From: Gnetum montanum
Lineage: Eukaryota > Streptophyta > Gnetopsida > Gnetales > Gnetaceae
Assembly (NCBI GenBank): GCA_015680685.1
Contig: MNCI01015561.1
Coordinates: 981,825 to 1,045,824, forward strand
Direction of reading: 5' to 3'
Length of the DNA: 64,000 nucleotides
Both the position numbers and the translations under genes were made by a program. This document shows positions 34,462 to 45,293 of this stretch, in pieces (position 1 is the first letter of the stretch; each line of letters starts with the position of its first letter). Below the pieces are notes generated by a model. It had not been told where the DNA came from. It searched no databases and worked only from the letters and a program-made list of their open reading frames with translations.

Positions 34462-36198
34462 TACCCACCTTGTAAGTTTGTCATTCAATAAGTGTTCTTA
34501 ATGATGGTATGAACTGTTTTCATATTGATTGCTAATGTTTGGTTTTTACCTTTAAGTCATGATGTTGATACTAAGGTATGTTAATTTTGATATAGCAGGC
34601 AATGAGTTCACTTCATCCATACATCCACAAATTTCTATGGTCTCTCTCAGCTTGGAAATGTACAGTCCCTTTCTAAATAAGAACTATCATGAATCGATGA
34701 CTGGGCATTTCTCAAACTAAGGAAGGACTCAAGGATTGAAAAGGGTGTGACTTCAAGGGAACTTGATGCATTTGTGTTAGCCATTCTCTTAGGTGCTTGG
34801 ATGTTTTCTTCTTAAGTTTTCTTACTGTTTTGACATTACTCAGTTATTGGGAAGTTGAGAAAATAAAAATAACAAAGTCTTTGGATGGTGTGGTTCTCAC
34901 GTATAAACACATAAAACCAAAAAAAAAAAAAACTATGAGAACTCAAAGCACATCCCTTAGAAAAAATAATCATTTGGGCTACAAGCACTGGTTATGGAAC
35001 TAAAATAAAAATGTTCCCTCCAACTTAGGCCCTTCTTACTTCCCATCCTCTCCTCCTTTGTTTCATCAGAATGGTGGTGGCTCTTGGGTGAAGGCATTCT
35101 TGTTACTTCAAGAGGATGGATTGGCCAAATGCATTAATGCAAAGTCACTAGATGTGGTTTGTTTAAGGTTGGAATTGGAATGGGATCTACTAAGTTGCAT
35201 TAATCATGAACTACATAAGGGGTTGTACACCACCTTGTTCTTGAGACTCCATTCCATTCTCTTCTCTCCATCCTTCTCTCCATTGTTCAACTCATTGCCG
35301 GTTGTGTCATTAGTGTATATTTTGGTTGATGCATTGTTTTCTTTTTGGTAAATTCTTGTGGTTAAGACTTTAACTCTTGTTTCAAATGACATTCCTAGAG
35401 CCTATGGACTCTTTGAATGTGGGTTTATCAGGGCATTAAGGGCATGAGCCTACTTTGGGGAGGACCCACTGACATTCCTATTTGGTGCATTAGTTAAATT
35501 CTTTCCTTTAACATTTTTGCAATCCATTTTATTTTGTTCATTTCCATCTTGACATCTGTTTCATCAACGCTACAGTTTTCTCTTTTTCTCCATCTTTCTT
35601 GTTCTTTTTCTTTATCCATTCTATTGCTACCGGAGGTTCGCTCTTAGTCATGGGGGTCCAGACCCAAATTTTTTCAATTTTCTCCTATCCCCTACACCTT
35701 CGGTAGTCACCAATCTTATATCTCCAGATCCGTATCATCCATACCACAACTCAGCCAATGGACCTTTCACCGAAGCATGGTATCCACTGCATTGAAATTC
35801 ATTTACCCTTGCTAATATAAAGATTGTGTTGTGTGTGCAGATGGCAATCATACAACAATGGATTGGATTTTGAGGGAACACTTGGAATGGATCGGTGCTC
35901 AAGCAACTATGCAAAGAACGAGATGGATGGCGCACTTATGAATAGACAACGAAAGGTACAATCTTGGCGTTGGCAGTAGCAAAACTTCTTTCTCTCTCTT
36001 TCTCAACTACCAAATAAGGCCTGATGTCAAATGTATAAGGTGTTCACTCTTGTTGTCATGAACACCAGTTTTTTCTTATCTTGTAATGATGATCCGTTCA
36101 CATGTCATTCCATTAGTTCCATTTGAGTCAATAATCCCATATCGTCCCAATATTTTGTAAGGAACTTGAGGAAGAGTTTTTATTCAGTCATGGGGGTA
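34310..36198 (+). other. E3 3' spacer and tail with repeated purine tracts
   Basis: Purine tract I is at 34276-34290, the GAGCCTACTTTGGGGAGGAC box at about 35449, purine tract II (CTTAGTCATGGGGG) at 35643-35656 and the real polypurine tract (AGTCATGGGGGTA) at 36186-36198. Between II and III is the tail frame related to 3581-3820. A (GT)n microsatellite is at 34435-34461. There is no long ORF and no internal TATA module of the E1/E6 type. Confidence 0.7.
34435..34461 (+). repeat. (TG)n microsatellite
   Basis: An uninterrupted TG run of about 27 bases in the E3 spacer, absent from the same place in E4 (about 23540). Confidence 0.97.
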
Positions 36199-36968
36199 TG
36201 ATGGGATGCGATATCGCATGCCACGCAATATCTCGGTGCACCGCCAAGTCTATAAATAAGAGGCAGCTCTCCCTTGTTTCTCATCTAGATCTAGAACCTT
36301 AGTGAAACTCTGGCAGTTTTACCTCTCCAGAGATAGAATATTTTCCATGTGCCCGCAGTAGGAGCTCCAAAGTGAATAGATCTTTATTCGAGCAAATATT
36401 GTACCTGAACACATGTTTGTGTACGACAATAAAGACAAACTTCTTGGATAAACCTTGCAGTGCATGGAATAGGCTAAATAGGATTTTATTTATTGTTTAT
36501 CATTTAAATGATTTATTAGTTATTAAATCTCTCTCAACCCTTCTCTCCTAGTTAAGTGCCTCAGTACGACCGCTTCGAGCATGTGTGTTACGCTTGGTGA
36601 TACCAACAACGACTAGCGTTTGGTAACCAAGGTTGCATTGGTTCAGGGTGTGAACGATAAGTGGGAATAGATATTGATGCTAGGTTAATTAAGGGTTAGT
36701 TAGTTAGTTAAAGTTAGTTAATTACTCTCTTCACCCTTCACCTTATCAGCATAGGAGATAAAACTAGAAAAGCTATAAAAATCATATACCTCAGACTTAC
36801 TTAACCATACAACCGTGACAAATACAAGTAAGTCTGGGTCGACAAACAATGATTAACCTTAAGTGTTCCATGAGGCGTGTAGGCACTTAGTCTGCGGAGT
36901 TCGACCAAATCGCGTGTGCTACGCTCGTATTTGTATGGTTGAGTGTAGGGGTATCTCGCCACTCATCA
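36199..36968 (+). repeat. E3 3' LTR (770 bp)
   Basis: Same subtype as the 5' LTR. Its U3 is shorter because one ACGATATT-containing unit is missing between GATATCGCATG and GCAATATCTCGG. It ends CCACTCATCA at 36968. Confidence 0.92.
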
Positions 36969-37169
36969 GTTTAGGATCACATCATACGCCTCACTCTGGA
37001 CTAAACCATATGTGACAAAGAAATACTAGTCCAAGTGGGAAGATAGTGAACTACGATCAATGTGTAACTACCTAGATACCACAAATAGCCTGTCCACGGA
37101 GTTCAACTGGATCGTGCGTGAACGCTCGTATTCGTATGGTTGAGTGTAGGGGTACCTAGCCGCTCATCA

Positions 37170-39090
37170 CTTGGAAAAAAGCATATAGCCATAGCAAAAT
37201 GCTTGCTAAAAATAGCAAAAATCTTTACTTTTCTTAAAAAAACTTATTTAAAATATAAATTTTACATATTGAGAAGGAAAGCTACACATATCGATTACAT
37301 CCATCCCCAAAGGGGTAAGGCACTAGAACTATGATTCAGACAGTTTAGCCAAAAAATTCATGAAAAATTCACTCAAGCTCTAATTTTAGTGATTCCACCA
37401 TGGAAAGAATCCTAAAATCACAAGCTTTGTAGCCATGACCATTAAAACTAGAGATACATGACCATTTTTATATGAAACATAGACAAAACTAGCAAAATCC
37501 ATAGTTGTTACCATTAACCTCCTTTTTGCACATGGTTGGTAAAATAGTCACCAAAAATTTGTTCGAGCTCTAAACAGAATAATTCCACCACTTTTTAAAA
37601 GCTTAAATTGAGCCTTACATACCCATGCTTAACAAAAATTCAAAACCATTACTGTTTATGAAGAAAAATTTCATCAATTTGGAAAAAAATCTAAATATGG
37701 CACAAACGACCTTTTAACATAGGCTTAATGAAAATTCAATTTTTTTAAAAAATCTAATCAGAGTGATTCCACCTTTTTTGGAAAGTTGAAGCCAAGGCCC
37801 ACTAGGAAATAACAAAAGAAAGAAAGAAAGAAAAAGCTAAAACTCTTGCTATTTGCTTAAAAAATTTTCATGAATTTACATGAAAATCTAAAAATGACAT
37901 TATAAACCTAACTGCATGACCTTAGGAAAATAATCATAACTTAATCATTTCAAAGCCAAATAGAATGAGAATAGTAATTGGAAAGCTTAAACATAGGAAT
38001 ACAAACCCATAAAATTGTATTTGAAAAATATGTATTCCTTGTTAAGAAAAAATACACAACATACCTTACGTTTTTCATGTAAAAAGCTAAAAAGCCAAAA
38101 CCCAACTTAACATAGCCATAAAAACATAGCAAATATAGCCAAAATGATTGATACCCCTTAAAAAATGCAACAAAATAAGGGGGTAGGATTTTGTCAAAAT
38201 TTAATTTTGAGAAATACTTTGGCCTAGATATGAGAAAATGGTCCTACCCCCAAATTTTTGGAAAAAAGCATGAAAACAGCAAGCCTAATTTCAAACATCA
38301 AATCTACTAAAGCCAAAAAAATGAATCAAGCATAGATCTATGTAGAAACGGCCAAAATAAGAGGGGTGATTTGGTCATAATTTCATTTTACCCCCTCTAT
38401 TAGCATATATCTGGAAAAGATGGCCACACCTGTGGCAAGAAAAACATAAGAAAAGTAATAAAAATAGCTAGAAACCAAAGCAAAAATGAATAGAACTACC
38501 TACCTTAGAGTGGTAATGGATGAAGCTTGGATGATGAGAGGCATGGGTAGTCCTTGTAGGTCCTTGGCATGCTTTTCTACCTTTTTAATTCTATGATTTT
38601 GGCTCTTTTCTCCACATAGATTTGGTGTCGTGGTAGGCTCAACGCTAAGAGTTGCTGGAATCTAAGTGGAATGGGAGATCAACATTGGTTGCAAGGAAGA
38701 TGGGAGGATTCCACGTTGAGGATAGGTTGTTTATTCCACAAAAATCTTTGCCAAAGCTCTCCTCTAATGCACTATTTTCAAGAATGTGAATTGTGATTGA
38801 AAACTTACAAAATTTGACAATATAAACTACATTTAAACTTAAACACCCACCTCTAAACCATGTTGCCCATTTAGTGCACCATAACTCCAAGTGCACTGAA
38901 GTGTAAGGGGCGGTGGGGGAAAGTCTCTTATATGTTGAAATTGGTGGGATTTAAGCTCAAAATTCAAAATTTTACATTTTTGGGTTATGGACCCTACCAT
39001 ATGTCTTTCCTCTTAGCCAAAGAAAACTACATCAACGCTAAGATCTAGCCACATTTGACACTTAAAACATAACCAAACCTTAACTCCCAT
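37170..39090 (-). other. AT-rich non-coding block with one exon-like piece
   Basis: 37170-38500 is rich in AAAATAGCC/ATAGCCA motifs like the introns at 25560-29130 and has no open frame of note. At about 38510-38650 a minus-strand stretch reads IKKVEKHAKDLQGLPMPLII and ends in a good donor (AG, GTAGGTAG at about 38500-38508), so an upstream exon of the spliced relic may lie here. 38650-39090 is unassigned. Confidence 0.35.
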
Positions 39091-41960
39091 GCATCCACGT
39101 TGGGGGTATCATGCCTAGCATGGATATATGCCACCCATTTCACAAAACCCTTAAAATATAACTATTTAACCATTTTTAGTAACCAAAACTTGTGTTTTTT
39201 AGACCTAGGCTTCCAAGAGAAGGTTGGACATCAACAAATCTAGACAATTTGGGTTTCCACATTGGGGCAATAGTGCTCAATATGGAATAAGGGGGTAACA
39301 CCTATTCTTACATCCCAACACCCATCTAGCCCATGTTTGAGCCTTGAAGTGGACCCCACATGGCGTAGAATGCCTCCAAGCATCCTTGGTACCCTTGGAA
39401 CCTTATCAAACCTGGTTGAAATTGGTCAAAACCTTGGGATTTGGTGTTTCCACATTAGGGGAGGCTTCATCCACGTTGATCATCTCATCCCTAGCATGGA
39501 TGGATGGGGGGAAGTCAAAAATGACCTAAATTGACTACCTAGTGGCCATTTCTTAAAGCCTGGTGACCTCTAGACCTTGTTGGAACCCTTTGGAGCATTT
39601 GAGTGTCTTAAAAGTGGTTAAATATGGCATAAAACTATCATCCCCTTATCATCCACACTAGGGCCATCATGCCCAATGTGGAAGAAAGGGGAAAACTACA
39701 TGAGACACTTAGGAGCCTCCAAACTGCTGAATCTTTGTACCTAGTATTGATTGTCAACATCGACAACCCTAGAGGTTGACATGCATGGTCAATTAGGTGT
39801 TGAACTGGCTTAACTTTCATGCTCCTTCCACATTGGGGAAGATCTTTTCCACATCACCTAGTGTGGAAACTAGGAGGATGGAGCTAGGAAGATGAGTGGG
39901 GGTTCTATAAACAAGAAAGCAATAGCATATTATCTTAGACTAACACTAGAACCATCACAGCCTTTTTGAATGCTACTAAAATGTCAAAAATTAACAAAAA
40001 TCAATCCCCTAAGGTTCTTTCATGTTGGGGAGTACCTCCTCCATGTTGGGCATTCTAGGCTTAGTGTGGATGAATGGGGAAAGCCAAAACTATTGAAGTT
40101 TTCATGCAGTTTGACTTCTAGAAGCAACCTAATCCTTCTAGAAGCCACCAAGTAATCTAAAACAATCAAAACCATTTTCCCTTGGGTTCTCCATGCTGAG
40201 GAGGATCTCATCCATGTTGAGCATCCTAGCCCTAATGTGGATGGAAGGGGTGAAGCCTTAAAACGCTCTCATAGCCCTCAAAATGGCCAGATTTTGACCT
40301 TAGGCATTGATAGTTAACACTAGCAAGCTTGTGGACACACATGCATAGACAAAATTGCAAAAAATTAGTAAAAAGTAGATCCTCCTAATTCCTTCATGTT
40401 GGGAGCTACCTCCTCCATGTTAGCTAGCATGGATAAAATGGGGATACTTTGGGAGGACTCCAAAATAACCTTCAAAGACCTTAAACAGACACTGGAAAGC
40501 CTTGTGTGTGTCCTAGGACTTTGTCTACTCTTCCTAAGACCCTTAGGCCCTTCAAGATTGATCATAAGTAGCTAAAAACCTTTCCCCCAAATCTTCCATG
40601 TTGAGAATGGAATCCATAGCATGGAAAAGGGGGGAATAATCAAATACCACTTCAAAGCCCTCAAAATGATCAAATTTTAACATTGGGAATTAGTAGTTGA
40701 TGCTAGCAACCTCAGAGACCTACATGCATAGCTAGAAATGTTAAAAATTAGCAAAAAACAAGGTTCCTTAGTTCCTTCACACTAAGAACTTTCTCTTCCA
40801 TGCTACCTAGTGTGAAAGAAAGGGGGAAACTTTGGGAAAACTTAAAAATGATCTTTAAACATCTTGAACAAACATCCTACAGTTCTACATGAATCGTAAG
40901 ACCAATTTTACATCTTCAGGAGCCCTTGAACCTTGTCAAAATGACCATAAATGGATGAAACCTATTTCCCCTTGTCTTCCACTCTAAGCATACTATCCTT
41001 ATCATTGATAAAGGAGGGGGATTTAAAAAACCATCTAGGAAACCTCCAAATTGACCAAAGTTAACCTTAAACCCTAGTCCTTGACACTAGACACTTTGGA
41101 GGCACACATGCATAGTTGATTGATGTGAAAATTGGCATATATCTAAGATTTATGGTTCTTCCATGTTGGGGATCCCTTCCTTCATGCTACTTAGTGTGGA
41201 AAATAAAGGGGGAACTCATTGAGGACCCATAAACACCTTAGAATGACATCAAATAATCTTCCATGCACTTTAGAACCTTGTTAGCATCCTTTAGAGTCTT
41301 CATACCTCAGAGAACTAATTTCAAATGGGTAAAAAGTGGTTCCTCCTGATCTTCCACATTGAGCACCACAGTCCTAGTGTGAAAAAAAGGGGGGAAGCCC
41401 AAAAAAAACTTGAAAAATACTTAATATTAGAAATTTTTGATATGAAAGCCTAGTTGTTGGCCCTAGCAACTTTGGAAGGTGACATTCACAATTGATTGTG
41501 ATCCAAATATGACTAGATATGTGATTATTTCTTCATGCATGATGGAGAAGGTTCCTTCCATGTTGGGTAATGTGGAAATAGGGGAAAAGCTAGTTTTCCA
41601 CTTTTGGTGGCAAGATGACACTCCTAGAAGCCAAGGATCTATGTTGGAGAAGCCTAGGACCTCATAGCCTTGAGATTTTGCTCATTTGATCTTATTTTGA
41701 TCTCCAAAATTCATTTCCTCCAATCTTCCATGTTGGAGCAACTTCCCTAGTTTAGAAACAAGGTGAGAAGACCTTAGATGCCATTGCATGACCTTCAAAT
41801 ATGTCCAAAATTACCTAGAAAGTTATAGAATCATGACCTACAACCCTAGAATCCTAAGAACCTGGTCAAAGTGCTTCCAAGTCATATTGAATCCACAAAA
41901 AAGTGTCCCTCCATCTTTCAACTTTAGGGATACTATGCTCAACATGGAAGAAATGGGAGA
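39090..41960 (+). repeat. Diverged tandem array, about 190 bp period, about 16 units
   Basis: A box of the form TCCAYRTTGGGG...CTAGYGTGGAA...AGGGGG recurs near 39097, 39257, 39449, 39652, 39828, 40020, 40190, 40394, 40587, 40790, 40980, 41160, 41355, 41558, 41725 and 41916. Spacings are mostly 170-204 (mean close to 190). Between boxes the units share CCTCAAAATGACC and CCTTGTCAAA/GACCTTGG-like phrases. Each box pairs CCACATTGGGG with ATGTGG, so it could form a hairpin. No reading frame is conserved across units. Confidence 0.8.
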
Positions 41961-42079
41961 ATAGTTACCACCTCACCCTTCTCTAGATGCATTGAAAAGA
42001 TAGTGAGATTCCCAAAGATGTCTAGGAATTACTGCTATTATGAGAGAGATTTCATTACCTCTTAGGCACTTGGATTTAA

Positions 42080-43310
42080 CTTTGCAAGCACCTACACTTG
42101 TTGGGTTGAGAAAATTGATGCTTCATCTTCCATGTGGCTTCAGGTTCAAGACACTTCATTGAGGTGGCTCATGGATGGTTTTGTGCATAGAGGGGTCACC
42201 ACCACTTGTTCTAGCTTGATGCTATTGCTATTGCAAGAACTACTCTCAGAGTTCATGCATGCATTCAATGTCAGTGTGAGTCTCCAACATTGTCTCATGA
42301 GTGGGTGGTGGAGGTGGTGGTTGCTACTCCTCTTCTTGGATCACCTTTGCAAGCACTTTATCCTTTATCATTTCTACACAAGAGGTGATTGGAGCACATT
42401 AGACAATGTCTTTTGTGTAGCAAGTTATACCTCATCTCTTGCATAATCTTCTAATGAGGCATGGAAAGGGAAGTTTATTTCTTCCACATTCATTCTCCTT
42501 GAAGCACTTTTCTATCTCAAGATAGATTAGTTGTAAAAGGTTAACTGGGAATCTATCGCTTAGAGCGGCGCACACACAAGCAAAGAAAGTTGTGATCTTG
42601 CTGGGCCTTACCATTGGATTGAGGTGAAATATGACAATTTTAAAGTATGCATGTTCTATTGTGGTAAGTGTACTAACCTCCTTGCAGTCCACTCCATAAC
42701 ACCACTATATCCATTCTTTTTTGACACTTGGATCTACCTATAGTGAAATTTTTGTAAGATTGGCCCCAGTCTTAGGCAAGCCAAGGATCTCAGAAATTTC
42801 TTTCACCTAGTAGGACACCAAAATGTCATTGATTTTGACAATTAAACTAGCTTTCTAATTGTTTCAAAAAAGGTATGTCTCTTCCATGTACCACTCCCCA
42901 TTGGAACTGATGGTGGGCCACATTGGAGAGTTCTACAATTGAGCTTTAACTTCTGGAGGAGTAAACTCCAAGAAGGATCCAAAGTTCAACTCTTGAAGCA
43001 TATATTTCTGAACCTCCTTGGATGTGATCTACTTGAGGTAGGCCTTCATCAAGGTGACCTTAAGATTTGGTCTTGTCTCTAATGCCTTATCTTGGTGAGA
43101 CTATTTAGTCATGGTTTCTTCTTTAGGAATCTGTCTGATAGATTCCACTTTGGGCTCCTCTAGAAGAGGTCCCGTTGCATAGAGGTCTTGTTGCATGGGT
43201 TTCAATTGCCTACTCCTAGGGCTATTCTTGACCCCTTCTAGTTCTTGGACATTTGTCCCATGGTTGGGATGGTCCTTCTTCTTGCATGTGCTTTCCCTTA
43301 GGTGTCATCT
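42080..43310 (-). pseudogene. E6 third ORF, N-terminal half
   Basis: The minus strand reads PMWPTISSNGEWYMEETYLF, then IVKINDILVSY and VKEISEILGLPKTGANLT. After a frame change it continues YFKIVIFHLNP and NKLPFPCLIRRLCKR (42692-42432), and then a proline and glutamine-rich linker (EEE, stop, QPPPPPPTHET). All of these align in order with the third ORF of G (PLWPILSKSGEWYLKETYKF; VKEIVEALNVPNEGVGLAHL; YFKIGTYHLFP; ILPFPCLIRKLWK). The G-x2-V-x-(F/Y)...I-x3-L-x-(V/L)-P pattern resembles domains known from plant mobile-element-associated proteins. Function unknown. It sits where Athila elements carry an env-like ORF, but no membrane segment is seen. Confidence 0.65.
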
Positions 43311-43684
43311 ATGGTTACAACATAACCAAGGATTAGCATGTAATGTGTAACTTATAACTTTTAGGTACCTTATCTCGTTGGATAGTTATACATTGGCTAA
43401 GTTATGACCATGGCAGATTGATTATTTTAGTATTGTTTTATTATTATTTCATTTGAAAAGTCACTAGAGTTTGTTGGAAGGGCTTAACTTCTTCAAATTG
43501 ATATTTTAATGTTAGTTTGTTGGTTAAACCTTTGTGGGAGTTAAAATTTTTTTGATTTTTTTCAAAAACCTAAGGTTTCTGGCCCTTACAACAAAGAGCT
43601 CACCTTTGGTAGTTGCAGGACTAAAGAATAGGGTTAATCAGATAAATAGTTATGAAGTTATGACTTTTTGGAAGGTTTTGGGCT

Positions 43685-43815
43685 GTGAAACGTTCAAAAA
43701 CTCCCCTCTTATTTAAGTTCAAATGTGAAAATTTGCTAGGTGTTGTTGTGTATTTATAGAATTCTTGTGTTGCATTGATGGGGCCTTGTCTATGCTACCA
43801 CTCCATCGACGGGGC
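43685..43815 (-). promoter_or_regulatory. Internal U3-like promoter module in E6 spacer
   Basis: On the minus strand GGCCCCGTCGATGGAG and GGCCCCATCAATGCAA are followed by CTATAAATACAC (about 43748-43759) and then GGGGAGTTTTTGAACG. The palindrome type, CATCGATG/CATCAATG, is that of the E6 LTR U3 (51725-51810: CATTGATGAGATCCCATCAATG) rather than GATATC. It lies about 440 bp upstream of the visible start of the third ORF. Promoter function is inferred. Confidence 0.5.
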
Positions 43816-45281
43816 CTATTGAGAAAATTTTTCACTTTTCAAAATGCAAAAAATAGGAGTTTTAACATGAAATTGGGTCCTTGGAGAGCCAGAAAAGCCA
43901 TGAACATGATGAAATGTTTGAAGAGGGCTTGATTATTCTTAAAATTGGAGTTTTGGATTGGAGAATTAGTTTTATTATAGAAATTTCATTAAAGAGTGCA
44001 CAGTTGGATGCAATCGATGGGGAATGCAAAATGATTTGATTGTGAAAATGCTTAAGGATAAGAATCTAAACTAACCCAACCAAGAGACATGCAAGTGAGT
44101 CCTTCCCATAGTAGGCTCATATCCTTTTTGCCCTTGCATATCCTCAAACTAAGGAGTTTGTGGATCCTATGGTTGATTAATGGTTATGAAAAGTTAAGGA
44201 CTTAGTTCAGAAAAATCTACTGAAGAATTTCAACACATCAAACTAAGACATTGACCAAAATCATGAAAAATCGGTAGTGAGGTGAATTATGGAAAGTAGT
44301 GGCAGATGAAAGAGAAGGTGGGATGGAGTTTTGAATCATGGTCATATGAAGTCCCTTGTGGATTTTGTGGTTAAATGACTCAATAAAGTCCATCCTTAGT
44401 TGAGATCAAAACCAATCTCTTCCAGTGACTTAGCATTAATACTCTAAGATAAGTCCATCTCCTTAGGACATAGGAATGCTTCCATAGATCAATCATCATT
44501 GGTAAAAGAGAAAAAAAGAGAAGTAGGAAGTGAGAAAGGGCCTTAGTTAGAGGGGACCTTTAGGCATGAGTAACATATCTTTCTAGTCCCATAACAAGTG
44601 CTTGTATCCTGCTATTTTGTCTAAGGTGTGTGCTTTGAATTCCCATCATTTTTTAAGCTTTTATGTTTCTATGGATTTTTGGATGGGAACCAGGCCATGC
44701 AAAGACTTTAACTTCTTGTTATTGGTCAACATTAGAATGGTAAGAAATCCACGAAAAAACTCATGTACTCAAGAGAGAAGAAAAGTAAAAAGAGCATCAA
44801 GTCACCTTGAAGTCACACCCTTGTTAATCCATTTAATCTTTCCCAAGTTTGAAAACTATTGAGGTCATAAGTTTGTTAAAGTTTTATTACTGAAAGGAAC
44901 ATCATATTTCCAAAACTAGGAATATCGTAGAGTTTTGTGGATGGGTGGATGACATGGACTCATTGCTTATTCCATGAAAAAGAAACCATGTCTTAGTTTT
45001 CAATCATCAAAACTCTAAGATAGAATCTAGACATTAGCAATCAAATAATATTAAGTACCAACAACCACCATTAGCAAACAGCTACAACATCACTATGTCT
45101 TGTTGGAAATAAAGAAAAACAAAGCAAAACATTAGAAAAACATAAGAAAAACACATAACAAAATAAAGTAAAAAGTATAAGACATACTAACGATGTTGTA
45201 AAACAAAAAAATGATGTAAAACACAAAATGTAGAAACAAAAAGGTGTAAAAAAGTATAAAAATTAGTATGGAAGACCATTT
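43816..45281 (-). other. E6 spacer, non-coding
   Basis: Contains the box GAGCCTACTATGGGAAGGAC (about 44103-44124) and stretches shared with E2 and E3 around it (CATTCCTATG and TTAATGCTAAGTCACTGGAAGA-like segments near 44410-44480). No gene seen. Confidence 0.6.
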
Positions 45282-45293
45282 TCCCCATGACTA

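Larger units (their letters stand above)
30018..36968 (+). mobile_element. E3, complete-ended gag-protease LTR element without RT or integrase
   Basis: Both LTRs, primer site, gag, protease and 3' spacer are present. After the protease, sequence jumps (about 34190-34230) to the last codons before purine tract I, so RT, RNase H and integrase were cleanly removed. The flanks TTTTA (30013-30017) and GTTTA (36969-36973) are a target duplication with one change, at a site inside the outer solo LTR. The LTR pair is similar but clearly diverged (roughly one difference per 15-20 bases in the stretch compared by eye), so it is not recent. Confidence 0.85.
29339..37169 (+). mobile_element. Solo LTR (about 880 bp) interrupted by element E3
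   Basis: The outer LTR parts are 29339-30017 and 36969-37169. Together they match the E1 LTR subtype without gap at the junction. The ends are TGATGAAACG and CCGCTCATCA, flanked by an exact five-base duplication CTTGG (29334-29338 and 37170-37174). No primer site or internal sequence is present, so it is a solo LTR left by LTR-LTR recombination. Its U3 (about 29345-29465) uses the CATCGACG/CGTCGACG repeat type, not GATATC, before CCTATAAATAAGAGGG. It sits in the presumed long first intron of the spliced relic. Confidence 0.9.

Noticed and set aside
38900-42000. CRISPR-like regular spacing
   Set aside because: Units are about 190 bp, diverged throughout and without constant short repeats and unique spacers; this is a plant tandem repeat.
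42132-42446. 104-codon plus-strand frame with hydrophobic stretches
   Set aside because: Antisense to the P/Q linker of the E6 third ORF; the hydrophobic look comes from reading proline and glutamine codons backwards.
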